The notes: generated by a model not told the origin, from the sequence alone. 9,173 nt of DNA from Chlamydiae bacterium RIFCSPHIGHO2_12_FULL_49_9 (GCA_001794935.1 MGLY01000003.1:2174-11346), one strand, 5' to 3'; positions 1-6,844 are shown, numbered from the stretch's first letter. A program made the numbers and translations.

Positions 1-8
1 AGGCCCCC

Positions 9-54
9 GTCAGCGCAATGCGGGCGGGGCCCCCCCCCCGCCCTCGCAACTGAC
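9..54. repeat. GC-rich hairpin with 10-C tract
   Basis: An inverted repeat pairs GGGCGGGG (22-29) with CCCCGCCC (36-43) around a C-only loop, with an outer arm GTCAG (9-13) / CTGAC (50-54). It includes ten consecutive C (30-39). It lies about 50 bases beyond the stop of the minus-strand gene at 104-1870, so it could act as a transcription barrier or terminator for that gene, but no U-tract follows on that strand. The pairing is seen directly; the role is inference. Confidence 0.55.
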
Positions 55-103
55 CTCAAAATCCCAATTTTTCTGCAGGCGTGGAGTTTTGAGAGCTGGC
101 TCT

Positions 104-1870
104 TTAGTTATCTGTATAAGGTCCCAGTACGATTGTCACATAAGTTGTGCTGTCAATCACAGCTTGGCTTGGAGCGACTTTTAGCGTCGGATCCAAGTTA
201 TACAAGTAGTCGTCGTAAGCAAACGTATAGACGGCGTTCCCCGTGACTGCAGTGTTCCCGAAGAAACCCAAGCTATAAAGGTCAAACCAGGGACCGGTTG
301 TCGATCCAGGGGGGGTCAAATAGGTATTTGGCTTATAGTAGCTGCTGATCACGCTGGGAGCGAAGCCTTGCGGAACCAGCTTAGAGACCTTCCCCGGAAT
401 CAACCCCGCCGCGATCGCCGCACTCAGGTATTGAGTGATCTCGGTTGCATTAGTGACTGCCGCAGGGCAGCCTCCGCCCCCTCCGATGATGCAAGGAGCG
501 CTTCCATTGAGACTATAGGTCATATTTGGAAACTGATTTTCTACGTTGAAAATCGCAGTCGTGGTTGTAGTAGTGGTCGTCTCCCAAGGAATAGTGAACT
601 TCTGAACATTGCCCGGAGCGCCTCCTGTGAAAACAAAATCCCCGCTCACAATCCTGCCATTAAATGTTGTCCCGTCAGCCGTTATAACGACAAGAGGGTG
701 TGTCAAATAATAAGCGCTCGCCCCTGTCCAAACGTCGTTGGCCCAGCTAAATCCATAGCTGGCTGCATTGTCGAGATAATTGATGTCAAAGGTTCCCCCC
801 GCATCTGCGTGGCCCATCGAATAGCCGGGCGATACGACGCGGAGAATCCGAGCGCCGTCGCTCTGGATCAGACCCGTCCAATTCGCAAGAGCGGACGCGC
901 TCGCCGTATTGAGGGTGTTTTCCAGCTCGCAAAGAGTGTGATGCCTTGACTGATAAATGCCCGAAGGGCGGTTTTGGGGCAGTCCAGGCGCCGGATTTTG
1001 AGTGTAGAGGTTGAAATAGATGGAAAGGCCGTAATAGTCGACGCAAGTAAAATCGATCGTGAACTGGTTAAGAGGCGCCGAGCTTCCCGTTGGGCAGTTG
1101 GGAGGATAAAAAGTATATTCCATGCCTCCATAAACAGTGAGATAGGTAGATTCCGTCGAATCGGTGGCAACGGGGATTGCAATCGAGTTAGCCCCCACCG
1201 TCAAATCGAGATCTGCCTCCACTGAAAAGAGGATGATGCCTGAAAGTGCGTAGGGAATATAGACGATCGTTTGTCCATTGACTTGGGGAATATCGCTAAA
1301 CTTGTAGGAGTAGGTCGCAGAGGGAGGCGTATTTACTCCCGTGGCCTCCGCCGCGCCGCCCATCGTTCCTGTCGATGTGAAGGGGCCTGGCTGCGCGCCA
1401 AAACTGACGAACGAGAAATTCCCTGTTACTGGACCTGAAGCGCTGCAGCTTGTTACTGGTAGGCCGTACATCACGAAGTAGACATCCTCATCATCAAATC
1501 CCGTATTATTGATGAGGACAAGAGGGAATAGATCTGAATCGGGGGCCGCTTGCTGCAAAGCGGGAATCGTTGGAGGGGAGAGGAGCGCTCCGCAGGCATC
1601 GGGGGGAGGCGGCGGCGGAGGCGGCGGAGGTGGGGGAGGAGGAGGCGGCGGCGGGTTGGGAGATGGAGTTGGGGGTGGAGTCCCGTCGCAATAAGGGGTG
1701 ATCCCGCCACCTGCGGTGATATCGACTTCCTCGCAAGTGAAAACGTCATAGAATGTCTCGAATCGGGTCGATGAATAGGTAGTGTCCTCTTGCCCCCAAG
1801 CTCTTGCAATAGAGCAGGAAAGGAGAAGAGCCCAGAGGGCCCTCTTTTTGGACTGAAAAAACCTGGTCAT
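104..1870 (-). CDS. secreted GH64-like (thaumatin-like fold) beta-1,3-glucanase with polyproline linker
   Basis: 588 residues. Residues 1-24 form a signal peptide: basic start, hydrophobic WALLLSCSIA, then an A-R-A cleavage site. A short Cys-containing head (about 25-63) leads into a Pro-rich linker with 18 consecutive prolines (73-90). The rest resembles the GH64/thaumatin-like fold of laminarin-cleaving beta-1,3-glucanases: FPLVLINNTG near 115, GGMEYTFY near 248, VDYYGLSI near 277, a Cys/Leu/W segment (314-334), FNGRIVSGDFVF (403-414), and a C-terminal YYKPNTY, YTFAYDD and VTIVLGP. E251 and D278 are my candidates for the acid/base pair, by analogy with the Glu and Asp of GH64. The start ATG follows AAAGGTG at a good distance. 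An internal run of eight Thr (431-438) and a Gly5 stretch are low-complexity inserts. It would act outside the cell on beta-1,3-glucan. The family call comes from remembered motifs, not a search; a related thaumatin-like non-enzymatic protein is the alternative. Confidence 0.7.
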   Translation of the reverse strand: MTRFFQSKKRALWALLLSCSIARAWGQEDTTYSSTRFETFYDVFTCEEVDITAGGGITPYCDGTPPPTPSPNPPPPPPPPPPPPPPPPPPDACGALLSPPTIPALQQAAPDSDLFPLVLINNTGFDDEDVYFVMYGLPVTSCSASGPVTGNFSFVSFGAQPGPFTSTGTMGGAAEATGVNTPPSATYSYKFSDIPQVNGQTIVYIPYALSGIILFSVEADLDLTVGANSIAIPVATDSTESTYLTVYGGMEYTFYPPNCPTGSSAPLNQFTIDFTCVDYYGLSIYFNLYTQNPAPGLPQNRPSGIYQSRHHTLCELENTLNTASASALANWTGLIQSDGARILRVVSPGYSMGHADAGGTFDINYLDNAASYGFSWANDVWTGASAYYLTHPLVVITADGTTFNGRIVSGDFVFTGGAPGNVQKFTIPWETTTTTTTTAIFNVENQFPNMTYSLNGSAPCIIGGGGGCPAAVTNATEITQYLSAAIAAGLIPGKVSKLVPQGFAPSVISSYYKPNTYLTPPGSTTGPWFDLYSLGFFGNTAVTGNAVYTFAYDDYLYNLDPTLKVAPSQAVIDSTTYVTIVLGPYTDN

Positions 1871-1873
1871 GTC

Positions 1874-1912
1874 TACACCTTTTTAATAGAAAAAATTTTA
1901 ATCAAAGGTGTA
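1874..1912. promoter_or_regulatory. 9-bp inverted repeat between divergent genes
   Basis: TACACCTTT (1874-1882) and AAAGGTGTA (1904-1912) are perfect reverse complements separated by 21 AT-rich bases. One arm, read on the minus strand, is the Shine-Dalgarno of the glucanase-like gene (AAAGGTG, then TAGAC, then ATG). The other, on the plus strand, precedes an ATG at 1919. It could be an operator shared by two divergent promoters or an RNA hairpin that hides the ribosome site. I could not identify convincing -35/-10 pairs in this gap. Confidence 0.45.
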
Positions 1913-1918
1913 AATCCT

Positions 1919-1948
1919 ATGTTAGTAACAAAATTTTTGGCAATGTGA
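1919..1948 (+). CDS. possible 9-codon leader ORF (MLVTKFLAM)
   Basis: ATG at 1919 is preceded by AAAGGTG with nine bases between, and the frame runs nine codons to TGA (1946-1948). The stop overlaps the GTG (1945-1947) that opens the barrel-protein gene, in the string ATGTGA. The downstream gene has no clear ribosome site of its own, so reinitiation after this short ORF is a plausible way to start it. The arrangement is seen; translation and coupling are inference. It may be chance, given its length. Confidence 0.3.
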   Translation: MLVTKFLAM

Positions 1949-2781
1949 ATTTTATGTTTAGATTTTTCCTTGGATTTTCTTTGGCTGCAACTTCTTTTTT
2001 GTCTGCGGAGCTAATGGATTCAAACATTGCGGCTCGCCCTTTTAAAACGAAGCATGAAGCGCCCAAAGATGCGATTCCACAAGAACTCAGATCCCACATT
2101 CAAGCGGGGATCAACTATACCTGGGCTGAAATCTCTCCAGACGGCCCTGAAACTACCTCAGGCAGTCTCGGCGGGCTTCAAGCAGAGTATGAATATCGGG
2201 CGCCCTCCCTCATTTACGGAGCGCTTACATTCGCTTGGCGCCAGGGCAATACAACCGGCGAGCCCGCAAAGAGATCCATGTGCTATATCGACGCTCAGGA
2301 GCGCATAGGATATACCTTCCACAAAATGCGTGAAAGGGTTCTCTTTTCACTCTTCACGGGACTAGGTTATCGGCACCACGGAGAGGATGTGAAATCTTCC
2401 CCCACGGCGACGCCAGTGACGTTCGACTACAATCATCTCTATGTACCGCTCGGGTGGGTGCTGGATGCGGAGATCAACCCGACCGTTTCTCTGGGGTTTG
2501 ATTTTCAGTGGATGCCGCAAGTCTATCCAACAGTCAAGATCGATCCGATCAATGGCGCTCGCTGGATCATCACTTATGAGCTGGGCAACTTTAAGGTCTC
2601 TCTGCCGATCACCATTCACCCGAGGAAGGACATGAACTGGTTTGTGACGATAGAGCCCTCCTTTGAATATTGGAAAGACGGAAGAACAACCGCCGTCACA
2701 GAGACGGGAGTCGCCCTCAGCGTTCCTGAGAACACCAACCTGTTTGGGGGGCTCAACGTCAACGCAGGATACTCTTTCTAG
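1945..2781 (+). CDS. outer-membrane beta-barrel protein, unrecognised family
   Basis: 278 residues from GTG at 1945; ATG at 1954 (residue 4) is an alternative, and neither has a good Shine-Dalgarno directly upstream. Residues 1-21 form a signal peptide (FRFFLGFSLAATSFLSA, cleaved before ELMDS). The mature part alternates aromatic and polar residues in strand-like stretches: IQAGINYTWAEI, LIYGALTFAWRQG, VLFSLFTGLGYRH, VSLGFDFQWMP, WIITYELGNFKVSLP, MNWFVTIEPSFEYW. It ends in ...NVNAGYSF; a terminal Phe with alternating hydrophobics is the usual recognition signal for outer-membrane barrel assembly. About ten strands are suggested. Substrate and function are unknown. Its stop overlaps by 4 bases the stop of the convergent pirin gene, leaving no room for an intergenic terminator. 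Confidence 0.8.
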   Translation: MNFMFRFFLGFSLAATSFLSAELMDSNIAARPFKTKHEAPKDAIPQELRSHIQAGINYTWAEISPDGPETTSGSLGGLQAEYEYRAPSLIYGALTFAWRQGNTTGEPAKRSMCYIDAQERIGYTFHKMRERVLFSLFTGLGYRHHGEDVKSSPTATPVTFDYNHLYVPLGWVLDAEINPTVSLGFDFQWMPQVYPTVKIDPINGARWIITYELGNFKVSLPITIHPRKDMNWFVTIEPSFEYWKDGRTTAVTETGVALSVPENTNLFGGLNVNAGYSF

Positions 2782-3521
2782 TTCAAATCGAAGAGGAGGA
2801 ACTCGGTTCCTCCTTCAGCTTCAACGATCAGTTCTTTTTGGTAGCTGGCAAAGGCCCCGTCGCCTGTCTTTAAAGACTCTCCATTTAGATTTAGACTCCC
2901 GTGGATCAGCTGAACCCACACGTGGCGGTTCGAGCCTGTTGCGTAGCTCATTTTTTCTGCCTTGTCAAATCGCCCGAGATAGATGCGAGCGTCCTGGTGG
3001 ATTTTTAAAGAGCCCTCTTTTCCATCTGGAGAAACGACGAGTTTGAGGCCCTGTTTGTGCTCGGCAAAGCTCTTTTGCTGATACTCAGGAGTCAGCCCCT
3101 TTTTCTCAGGCTGGATCCAGATTTGCAAAAGATGAGTTTGCTTATTTTTAGAAGGGTTAAATTCGCTGTGCTGCACCCCTTTCCCTGCGCTCATCAGCTG
3201 AAATTCGCCTTTTTGGATTTGAGACTCATTTCCCATCGTGTCTTTGTGCGCAATTGTCCCATCGATGATGTAGGTAAGGATCTCCATGTCCTTATGGGGG
3301 TGGGTGTCAAAGCCTTTGGCTGCGGCGATGATGTCTTGGTTGATCACTCTCAGCGTCCGAAAGCCCATGAAATGGGGATCGTAATAATCGGCAAAAGAAA
3401 AGGTGTGGTTGGTGGTGAGCCATCCGTGCTCGGCATGGCCCCGATCTTCGCTTTTTCTGACGCTGATCATCTCTCCTCCATGAAGGGCTGTGGCTGCGAG
3501 AAGCAGACAGATTGTGCGCAT
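2778..3521 (-). CDS. pirin family protein, YhhW type (quercetin 2,3-dioxygenase-like bicupin)
   Basis: 247 residues from ATG at 3521. From residue 18 on it follows the E. coli YhhW pattern closely: MISVRKSEDRGHAEHGW, then TFSFADYYDPHFMGF, LRVIN, THPHKDMEILTYIIDG, and GEFQLMSAGKGVQHSEFNPS. The pirin metal ligands H-x-H (74, 76) and H-x-E (118, 120) are all present, so an Fe-type cupin site is expected. YhhW-like pirins oxidise quercetin in vitro; their cell role is unclear. The first 16 residues (MRTICLLLAATALHGG) look like a short signal peptide, unusual for pirins. A second ATG at 3470 is preceded by GGAGGAGAG, an excellent ribosome site, and would give a 230-residue cytosolic protein of normal family length. 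The ATG at 3521 has a moderate site (AAGAG, spacing about 7). A TTG at 3563 extends the frame but has no support. Confidence 0.88.
   Translation of the reverse strand: MRTICLLLAATALHGGEMISVRKSEDRGHAEHGWLTTNHTFSFADYYDPHFMGFRTLRVINQDIIAAAKGFDTHPHKDMEILTYIIDGTIAHKDTMGNESQIQKGEFQLMSAGKGVQHSEFNPSKNKQTHLLQIWIQPEKKGLTPEYQQKSFAEHKQGLKLVVSPDGKEGSLKIHQDARIYLGRFDKAEKMSYATGSNRHVWVQLIHGSLNLNGESLKTGDGAFASYQKELIVEAEGGTEFLLFDLN
3471..3479 (-). promoter_or_regulatory. strong internal Shine-Dalgarno before the second pirin start
   Basis: On the minus strand GGAGGAGAG sits directly before ATG (3468-3470). It is inside the pirin reading frame and encodes Gly-Gly-Glu there. It decides between a secreted 247-residue and a cytosolic 230-residue product, or allows both. 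Confidence 0.55.
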
Positions 3522-3570
3522 AAGACACTCTTTTTTGAAAGGGATTCTATCTGAAAGAGGCAATTAGATC

Positions 3571-3599
3571 TTGCGTTTTTGCCATTCGGGGTAAATACT
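3571..3599 (+). promoter_or_regulatory. candidate sigma70-type promoter of the phosphatase/HIT operon
   Basis: TTGCGT (3571-3576) and AATACT (3594-3599) are 17 bases apart. They match the consensus at 3 of 6 and 4 of 6 positions and lie in the 110-base gap before the phosphatase gene. The predicted start would be near 3606, leaving a leader of about 25 bases that contains the GGAGG ribosome site (3619-3623). Confidence 0.35.
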
Positions 3600-3631
3600 C
3601 CCTGCCCTTCAAAAGAACGGAGGATTTGTAA

Positions 3632-4537
3632 ATGAAAAGATCAATTTTTAAAGTTGCCTTTGGAGTGAGTGTGTTTTTTTTCGGCGCTATGCAAGCAGAA
3701 GCACACGAAATGGATCAACATTTTGCAACTGTTCAAAAACACGTGGAAAATCGGTGGCGCGACTTCCAAGCAAATAGGGAGTTCAAACTATTCGAGCCCG
3801 GAAAATCAGACGCTGTTTTGAAAGAAGAATTTGCAGACATTTTAAAAACTCGTGCATCTGTGTGGGAAACACATGGCTACGAGTTTGCGCAACATCTCGT
3901 TGACAATGATCTGATCAGAGCGCCCGGCTGCGGAGCTTTTTCCTATAACAATACCGCGCACTACTATAACGCCAGCACGATCTATTTAGGGGATCTGCCG
4001 TATGTTGCTTGCGAAGGGCCAAGATCCAAAGACGTTCCTAAATTTTTTAATCTTTTAAGAAACAGCCAAGTGACTCATCTTGTCCGGCTGACTGATTCTC
4101 ATGAAGGAGAGACGAAAAAATGCCACCCTTACTGGGATGGATTATTGAGCGAAGCGGGATATTTAAATATTCCTGCTGAACCAGGTGATCACTCCGTTCG
4201 CGCATTCGATATGGCTTACTGGAAAGACAACCAGGGCATTGATCCCGATCAGCTTCTAGCCGTTGTTCTTAAGGTAAGAGAAGAGCTAGCCAACTCAGGA
4301 GGGTTGCTTGCAGTTCACTGTAGCGCAGGTGTAGGCCGCACAGGAACATTTTTTGCGTCTTTAGCCATCGTAGATGCCATTGATCGAGGAGGGCCTTTCA
4401 GCATTGAGGAAATTGTCTACCGCCTTTCCTTGCAAAGAGTCAACAGCGTAGGCCATCCCAACCAGTACGTCACTTTGCATAGATTAGCCGAGAGTTATTT
4501 AAAACAATCACCAAAGGATTTGCATGTTAGTCGCTAG
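3632..4537 (+). CDS. secreted classical-type protein tyrosine phosphatase
   Basis: 301 residues; ATG preceded by GGAGG with 8-base spacing. Residues 1-24 are a signal peptide (KRSIFKVAFGVSVFFFGAMQAEA). The catalytic domain shows the classical PTP landmarks in order: HYYNASTIY (110-118, the N-A-S element), LPYVACEGP (122-130, like YIATQGP), VTHLVRLTD (147-155), and PGDHSV (184-189), which fills the WPD-loop position with D186 as candidate general acid but Pro in place of Trp. The signature loop is VHCSAGVGRTGTF, with nucleophile C230 and R236. A Q-loop-like SVGHPNQY follows (Q278). It removes phosphate from phosphotyrosine by a cysteinyl-phosphate step. Export suggests periplasmic action or, in a host-associated bacterium, action on host proteins. 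The last 14 bases overlap the next gene, so the two are probably co-translated. The PTP assignment is firm; destination and substrate are inference. Confidence 0.9.
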   Translation: MKRSIFKVAFGVSVFFFGAMQAEAHEMDQHFATVQKHVENRWRDFQANREFKLFEPGKSDAVLKEEFADILKTRASVWETHGYEFAQHLVDNDLIRAPGCGAFSYNNTAHYYNASTIYLGDLPYVACEGPRSKDVPKFFNLLRNSQVTHLVRLTDSHEGETKKCHPYWDGLLSEAGYLNIPAEPGDHSVRAFDMAYWKDNQGIDPDQLLAVVLKVREELANSGGLLAVHCSAGVGRTGTFFASLAIVDAIDRGGPFSIEEIVYRLSLQRVNSVGHPNQYVTLHRLAESYLKQSPKDLHVSR

Positions 4538-5798
4538 ATTACTCGCCGCAACAGCGGTTATTTTTCATTCAGAAGATACGTTGAGAAAGAGTCTGGAGCC
4601 TTTAGCCCTAGAGGAAGTGACCTCTCGCATAAAGAGTTTGGTTCAATTTGGATACGACAGCAATTTCTCTGAAAAAAGGGTTGTCCCGCTCCGTGGGACT
4701 TCAGTCGGAAATCTTCTAAAAACAAAGCTCTATGAAGGAAAGACGGTTACAGTCTTTTATCCGGAACATCCGAGGGTCCCCTATCATCTGACGATTGCTT
4801 TAAATCGAGCAGGCGTAAAGGGAGCCCCCGATGTAACTGAGGAAGAAAATCAGGAATTATTTGCCACAATCAAAAAAATCGCCGAAATCTACAGGACGGT
4901 TTCCCTCCAAGGGTTTGCCATTGCCCAATACGACACTTCGCAAGAGGGGCATCTCGGTCATTATGTCGTTGAGATCATCCCTCATCTTCCAGGGTTTGAG
5001 GATATCAAAAACATAGTGTACATGGTCGAGCGCAATCGGTATGTTCTCTTTCGAACAGCCAATCTGTCTCCAGTGCAATACCGCATCAGCGACGAAGACA
5101 TTCTCAAGCAAGTTCAGACTTTGCAAGAAGCTTTTTTAAGAGAGCATGGACCTCTCGAAAATAAAGCAATCGCATTTCCCTATACCAGAAAAGAATGTTT
5201 TCAGCCGGAAGCAGAAGAAATATTGCAGCGCCACCTGCTCGAAATTCTGCAGGACAAAGGGGGTAAAATTGAAGAGGCAACTCCGCTAGAAGCTTTAATG
5301 CCTGAAGGGGTGCCTGAAGTGGCCAATTCTGTAACTTCTCATAAGTGTTTTTTTTGCGATCAGAATGTGATTCAACGCCAGCTTGTTTACGAAAACGATA
5401 AAGCCTTAGTTTTTTACAATATGCGGAAAGGGGCTCGCCCCGGCGATTCTTTTCTCATTCTGCCAAAAAGGCATACCGAAAAAACATACGGACTTGAGCT
5501 TGAAGAAGTTCGAGATATAGGGATTTTAAGAAGGGCGCTTGTCGAGGTGCTTAGAGAGGCCCATCCCGGCTCTGAAGTGAAGATCTATGCGCAAGACGAT
5601 CCTTCAGTGGGGCAGACGGTGTTCCATACTCACGAGCAAGTGGTCGCTGTGGATCCCAAAACCATTGCTCTTACATGGACAATGATGTCTCTTTCTCCAG
5701 AAAATGTCTCACAAGACGAGATGCTTAAAGTGAGAGAAGAGTATGGCTCTGCAATCAGACTTAAACTGGAGCAAGCGCTGAAAGAAATAGCCTCTTAG
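4524..5798 (+). CDS. tandem HIT-superfamily protein with GalT/Ap4A-phosphorylase-like active site
   Basis: 424 residues; ATG preceded by AAAGGA, inside the end of the phosphatase gene (14-base overlap, different frame). The C-terminal half is a HIT domain: CFFC (275-278), YENDKALVFYNM, PGDSFLILPKRH (306-317), then GQTVFHTHEQV (363-373). C275, C278, H317 and H368 match the zinc ligands of galactose-1-phosphate uridylyltransferase. H370 is the expected nucleophile and Q372 replaces the third His of ordinary HIT proteins, as in GalT and Ap4A phosphorylase. The N-terminal half looks like a second, diverged copy: VPYHLTIALNRAG (85-97), TEEENQELFATIKKI, and GHLGHYVVEIIPH (142-154). The expected chemistry is nucleotidyl transfer or hydrolysis through a His-nucleotide intermediate; the substrate cannot be read from the sequence. 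The start MLVARLLAATAVIF is weakly hydrophobic and could be a poor export signal, which I do not rely on. It shares its stop region with the convergent barrel gene. Confidence 0.8.
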   Translation: MLVARLLAATAVIFHSEDTLRKSLEPLALEEVTSRIKSLVQFGYDSNFSEKRVVPLRGTSVGNLLKTKLYEGKTVTVFYPEHPRVPYHLTIALNRAGVKGAPDVTEEENQELFATIKKIAEIYRTVSLQGFAIAQYDTSQEGHLGHYVVEIIPHLPGFEDIKNIVYMVERNRYVLFRTANLSPVQYRISDEDILKQVQTLQEAFLREHGPLENKAIAFPYTRKECFQPEAEEILQRHLLEILQDKGGKIEEATPLEALMPEGVPEVANSVTSHKCFFCDQNVIQRQLVYENDKALVFYNMRKGARPGDSFLILPKRHTEKTYGLELEEVRDIGILRRALVEVLREAHPGSEVKIYAQDDPSVGQTVFHTHEQVVAVDPKTIALTWTMMSLSPENVSQDEMLKVREEYGSAIRLKLEQALKEIAS

Positions 5799-6832
5799 AA
5801 TTGGAATGTATAGGTTACGCTGGCAATTCCTGAAATAAAGTTGAGCGCGTTGCGGCCGTAGAGAGAGACCCAAACGCCAGCTACAAAGCCGAGGTTTGGC
5901 GTGGGGTTGTATTCAATCGCGGGCGCCCAGCTAAAGAGATAGTTCGACTGGCCGCCAAGACCTGCAGCCGCGCCGGTTGAGGTGGTCCCTGGATTGCCGC
6001 TAAAAGTCGTGTGGCAGTTATAGCTGTAGACAAAATCGTTTGCAAAGACCCAGCGCTGCGTAAAGCTGTATTCGATGCCGATGTTGGCTCTAAAAGCATT
6101 GCCCGGGCGCACCTTTGCATCGGTGCCAAATCCTCCGCCATAGGCGTTGAACCCCTTCACATGCGCAGTCGTCGAGATGGCGTAGTTGAGAGTGGCTCTC
6201 AGGTTCATCGGATGCTTGAAAGACCAGAAGACCACTTTTGAAATCGCAAGGCCAAAAGCTGTTTGATAGACGCCGCCGCCTGTCGAATCGGTGCCGAGCT
6301 TGGTTGAACTGAGATGGTCGTATTTTCCGGTGGGGAAAGTCTCTGCGAAGGTAATTTTAATGCCGGGGAGATAGGGCGTTTGTCTCAAGAGCGGAAAACC
6401 GATGGTGAGAGACATATCTCCAAAGCCCCCTGAATTCTGATGGCTCTGCCAGCTCGTCAGCGTTTGAAGGCCGAGCACTGCGTCCATCCAGTTAGTCACG
6501 CCTGCTTGGATCAGAAATTGGGGATTGACTTGCAGCAGGTCGGGGATGCTGTGGGAGTGGTGGTTTTCATCAAAACGGGCGTAGTTATCGGTGACGAAGA
6601 TGTAGGGCTGAATGTTCGCGCTCCCTGGGGGCATCATGGAGGAAGAGCCTGTGAGAAGCGGGCCTGAATACCAGGGGTTGAACATCTCGAGGGCGTCTTT
6701 GTATTGGGCTTCTGCCTCGTCGAGTTCTTTTTGGATCTCCTGAGGGCTTTTGTGCTCGTGGGGCACTTCTTCCGAAGGTTCTTGAGAATAGAGCGCAAAT
6801 GGCACTAAAAATAAAAATAGGAGCTTGTTCAC
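5795..6832 (-). CDS. outer-membrane beta-barrel, MetA/phenol-degradation 'transporter'-like
   Basis: 345 residues from GTG at 6832, with GAGGA five bases upstream on the same strand. Residues 1-16 are a signal peptide (NKLLFLFLVPFALYS). A charged stretch (19-48, EEVPHEHKSPQEIQKELDEAEAQ) may form a short periplasmic helix. The rest is strand-rich: NIQPYIFVTDNYARF (73-87), NPQFLIQAGVTNWMDAVLGLQTL, GGFGDMSLTIGFPLL, GIKITFAETFPTGKYDHL (157-174), MNLRATLNYAIS, ANIGIEYSFTQRWVFANDFVYSY, LGFVAGVWVSLYG. It ends in ASVTYTFQF with terminal Phe. The P-T-G-K-Y motif and spacing resemble the 'MetA-pathway of phenol degradation' putative transporter family (PF13557). That is recognition from memory, and the family name does not prove a substrate. 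The gene is convergent with the HIT gene (4-base stop overlap), and its upstream side abuts the transposon. Confidence 0.75.
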   Translation of the reverse strand: MNKLLFLFLVPFALYSQEPSEEVPHEHKSPQEIQKELDEAEAQYKDALEMFNPWYSGPLLTGSSSMMPPGSANIQPYIFVTDNYARFDENHHSHSIPDLLQVNPQFLIQAGVTNWMDAVLGLQTLTSWQSHQNSGGFGDMSLTIGFPLLRQTPYLPGIKITFAETFPTGKYDHLSSTKLGTDSTGGGVYQTAFGLAISKVVFWSFKHPMNLRATLNYAISTTAHVKGFNAYGGGFGTDAKVRPGNAFRANIGIEYSFTQRWVFANDFVYSYNCHTTFSGNPGTTSTGAAAGLGGQSNYLFSWAPAIEYNPTPNLGFVAGVWVSLYGRNALNFISGIASVTYTFQF

Positions 6833-6844
6833 AGGTTCCTCGCC

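Noticed and set aside
55..93. CTCAAAA/TTTTGAG inverted repeat as a terminator of the glucanase gene
   Set aside because: The loop is 25 bases, the stem is AT-rich, and no T-tract follows on the minus strand; probably chance.
368..949. 193-codon open frame on the plus strand
   Set aside because: It lies wholly antisense to the GH64-like gene. The translation is Arg/Ser/Cys-rich without recognisable motifs or a ribosome site, and the minus-strand protein has a signal peptide and family motifs.
1509..1694. Poly-Gly plus-strand frame
   Set aside because: It is the antisense shadow of the proline-coding triplets in the glucanase linker.
4524..4570. Signal peptide on the HIT protein
   Set aside because: The hydrophobic stretch is short, Arg sits within it and no good cleavage site follows. 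It is noted as a possibility but not called.
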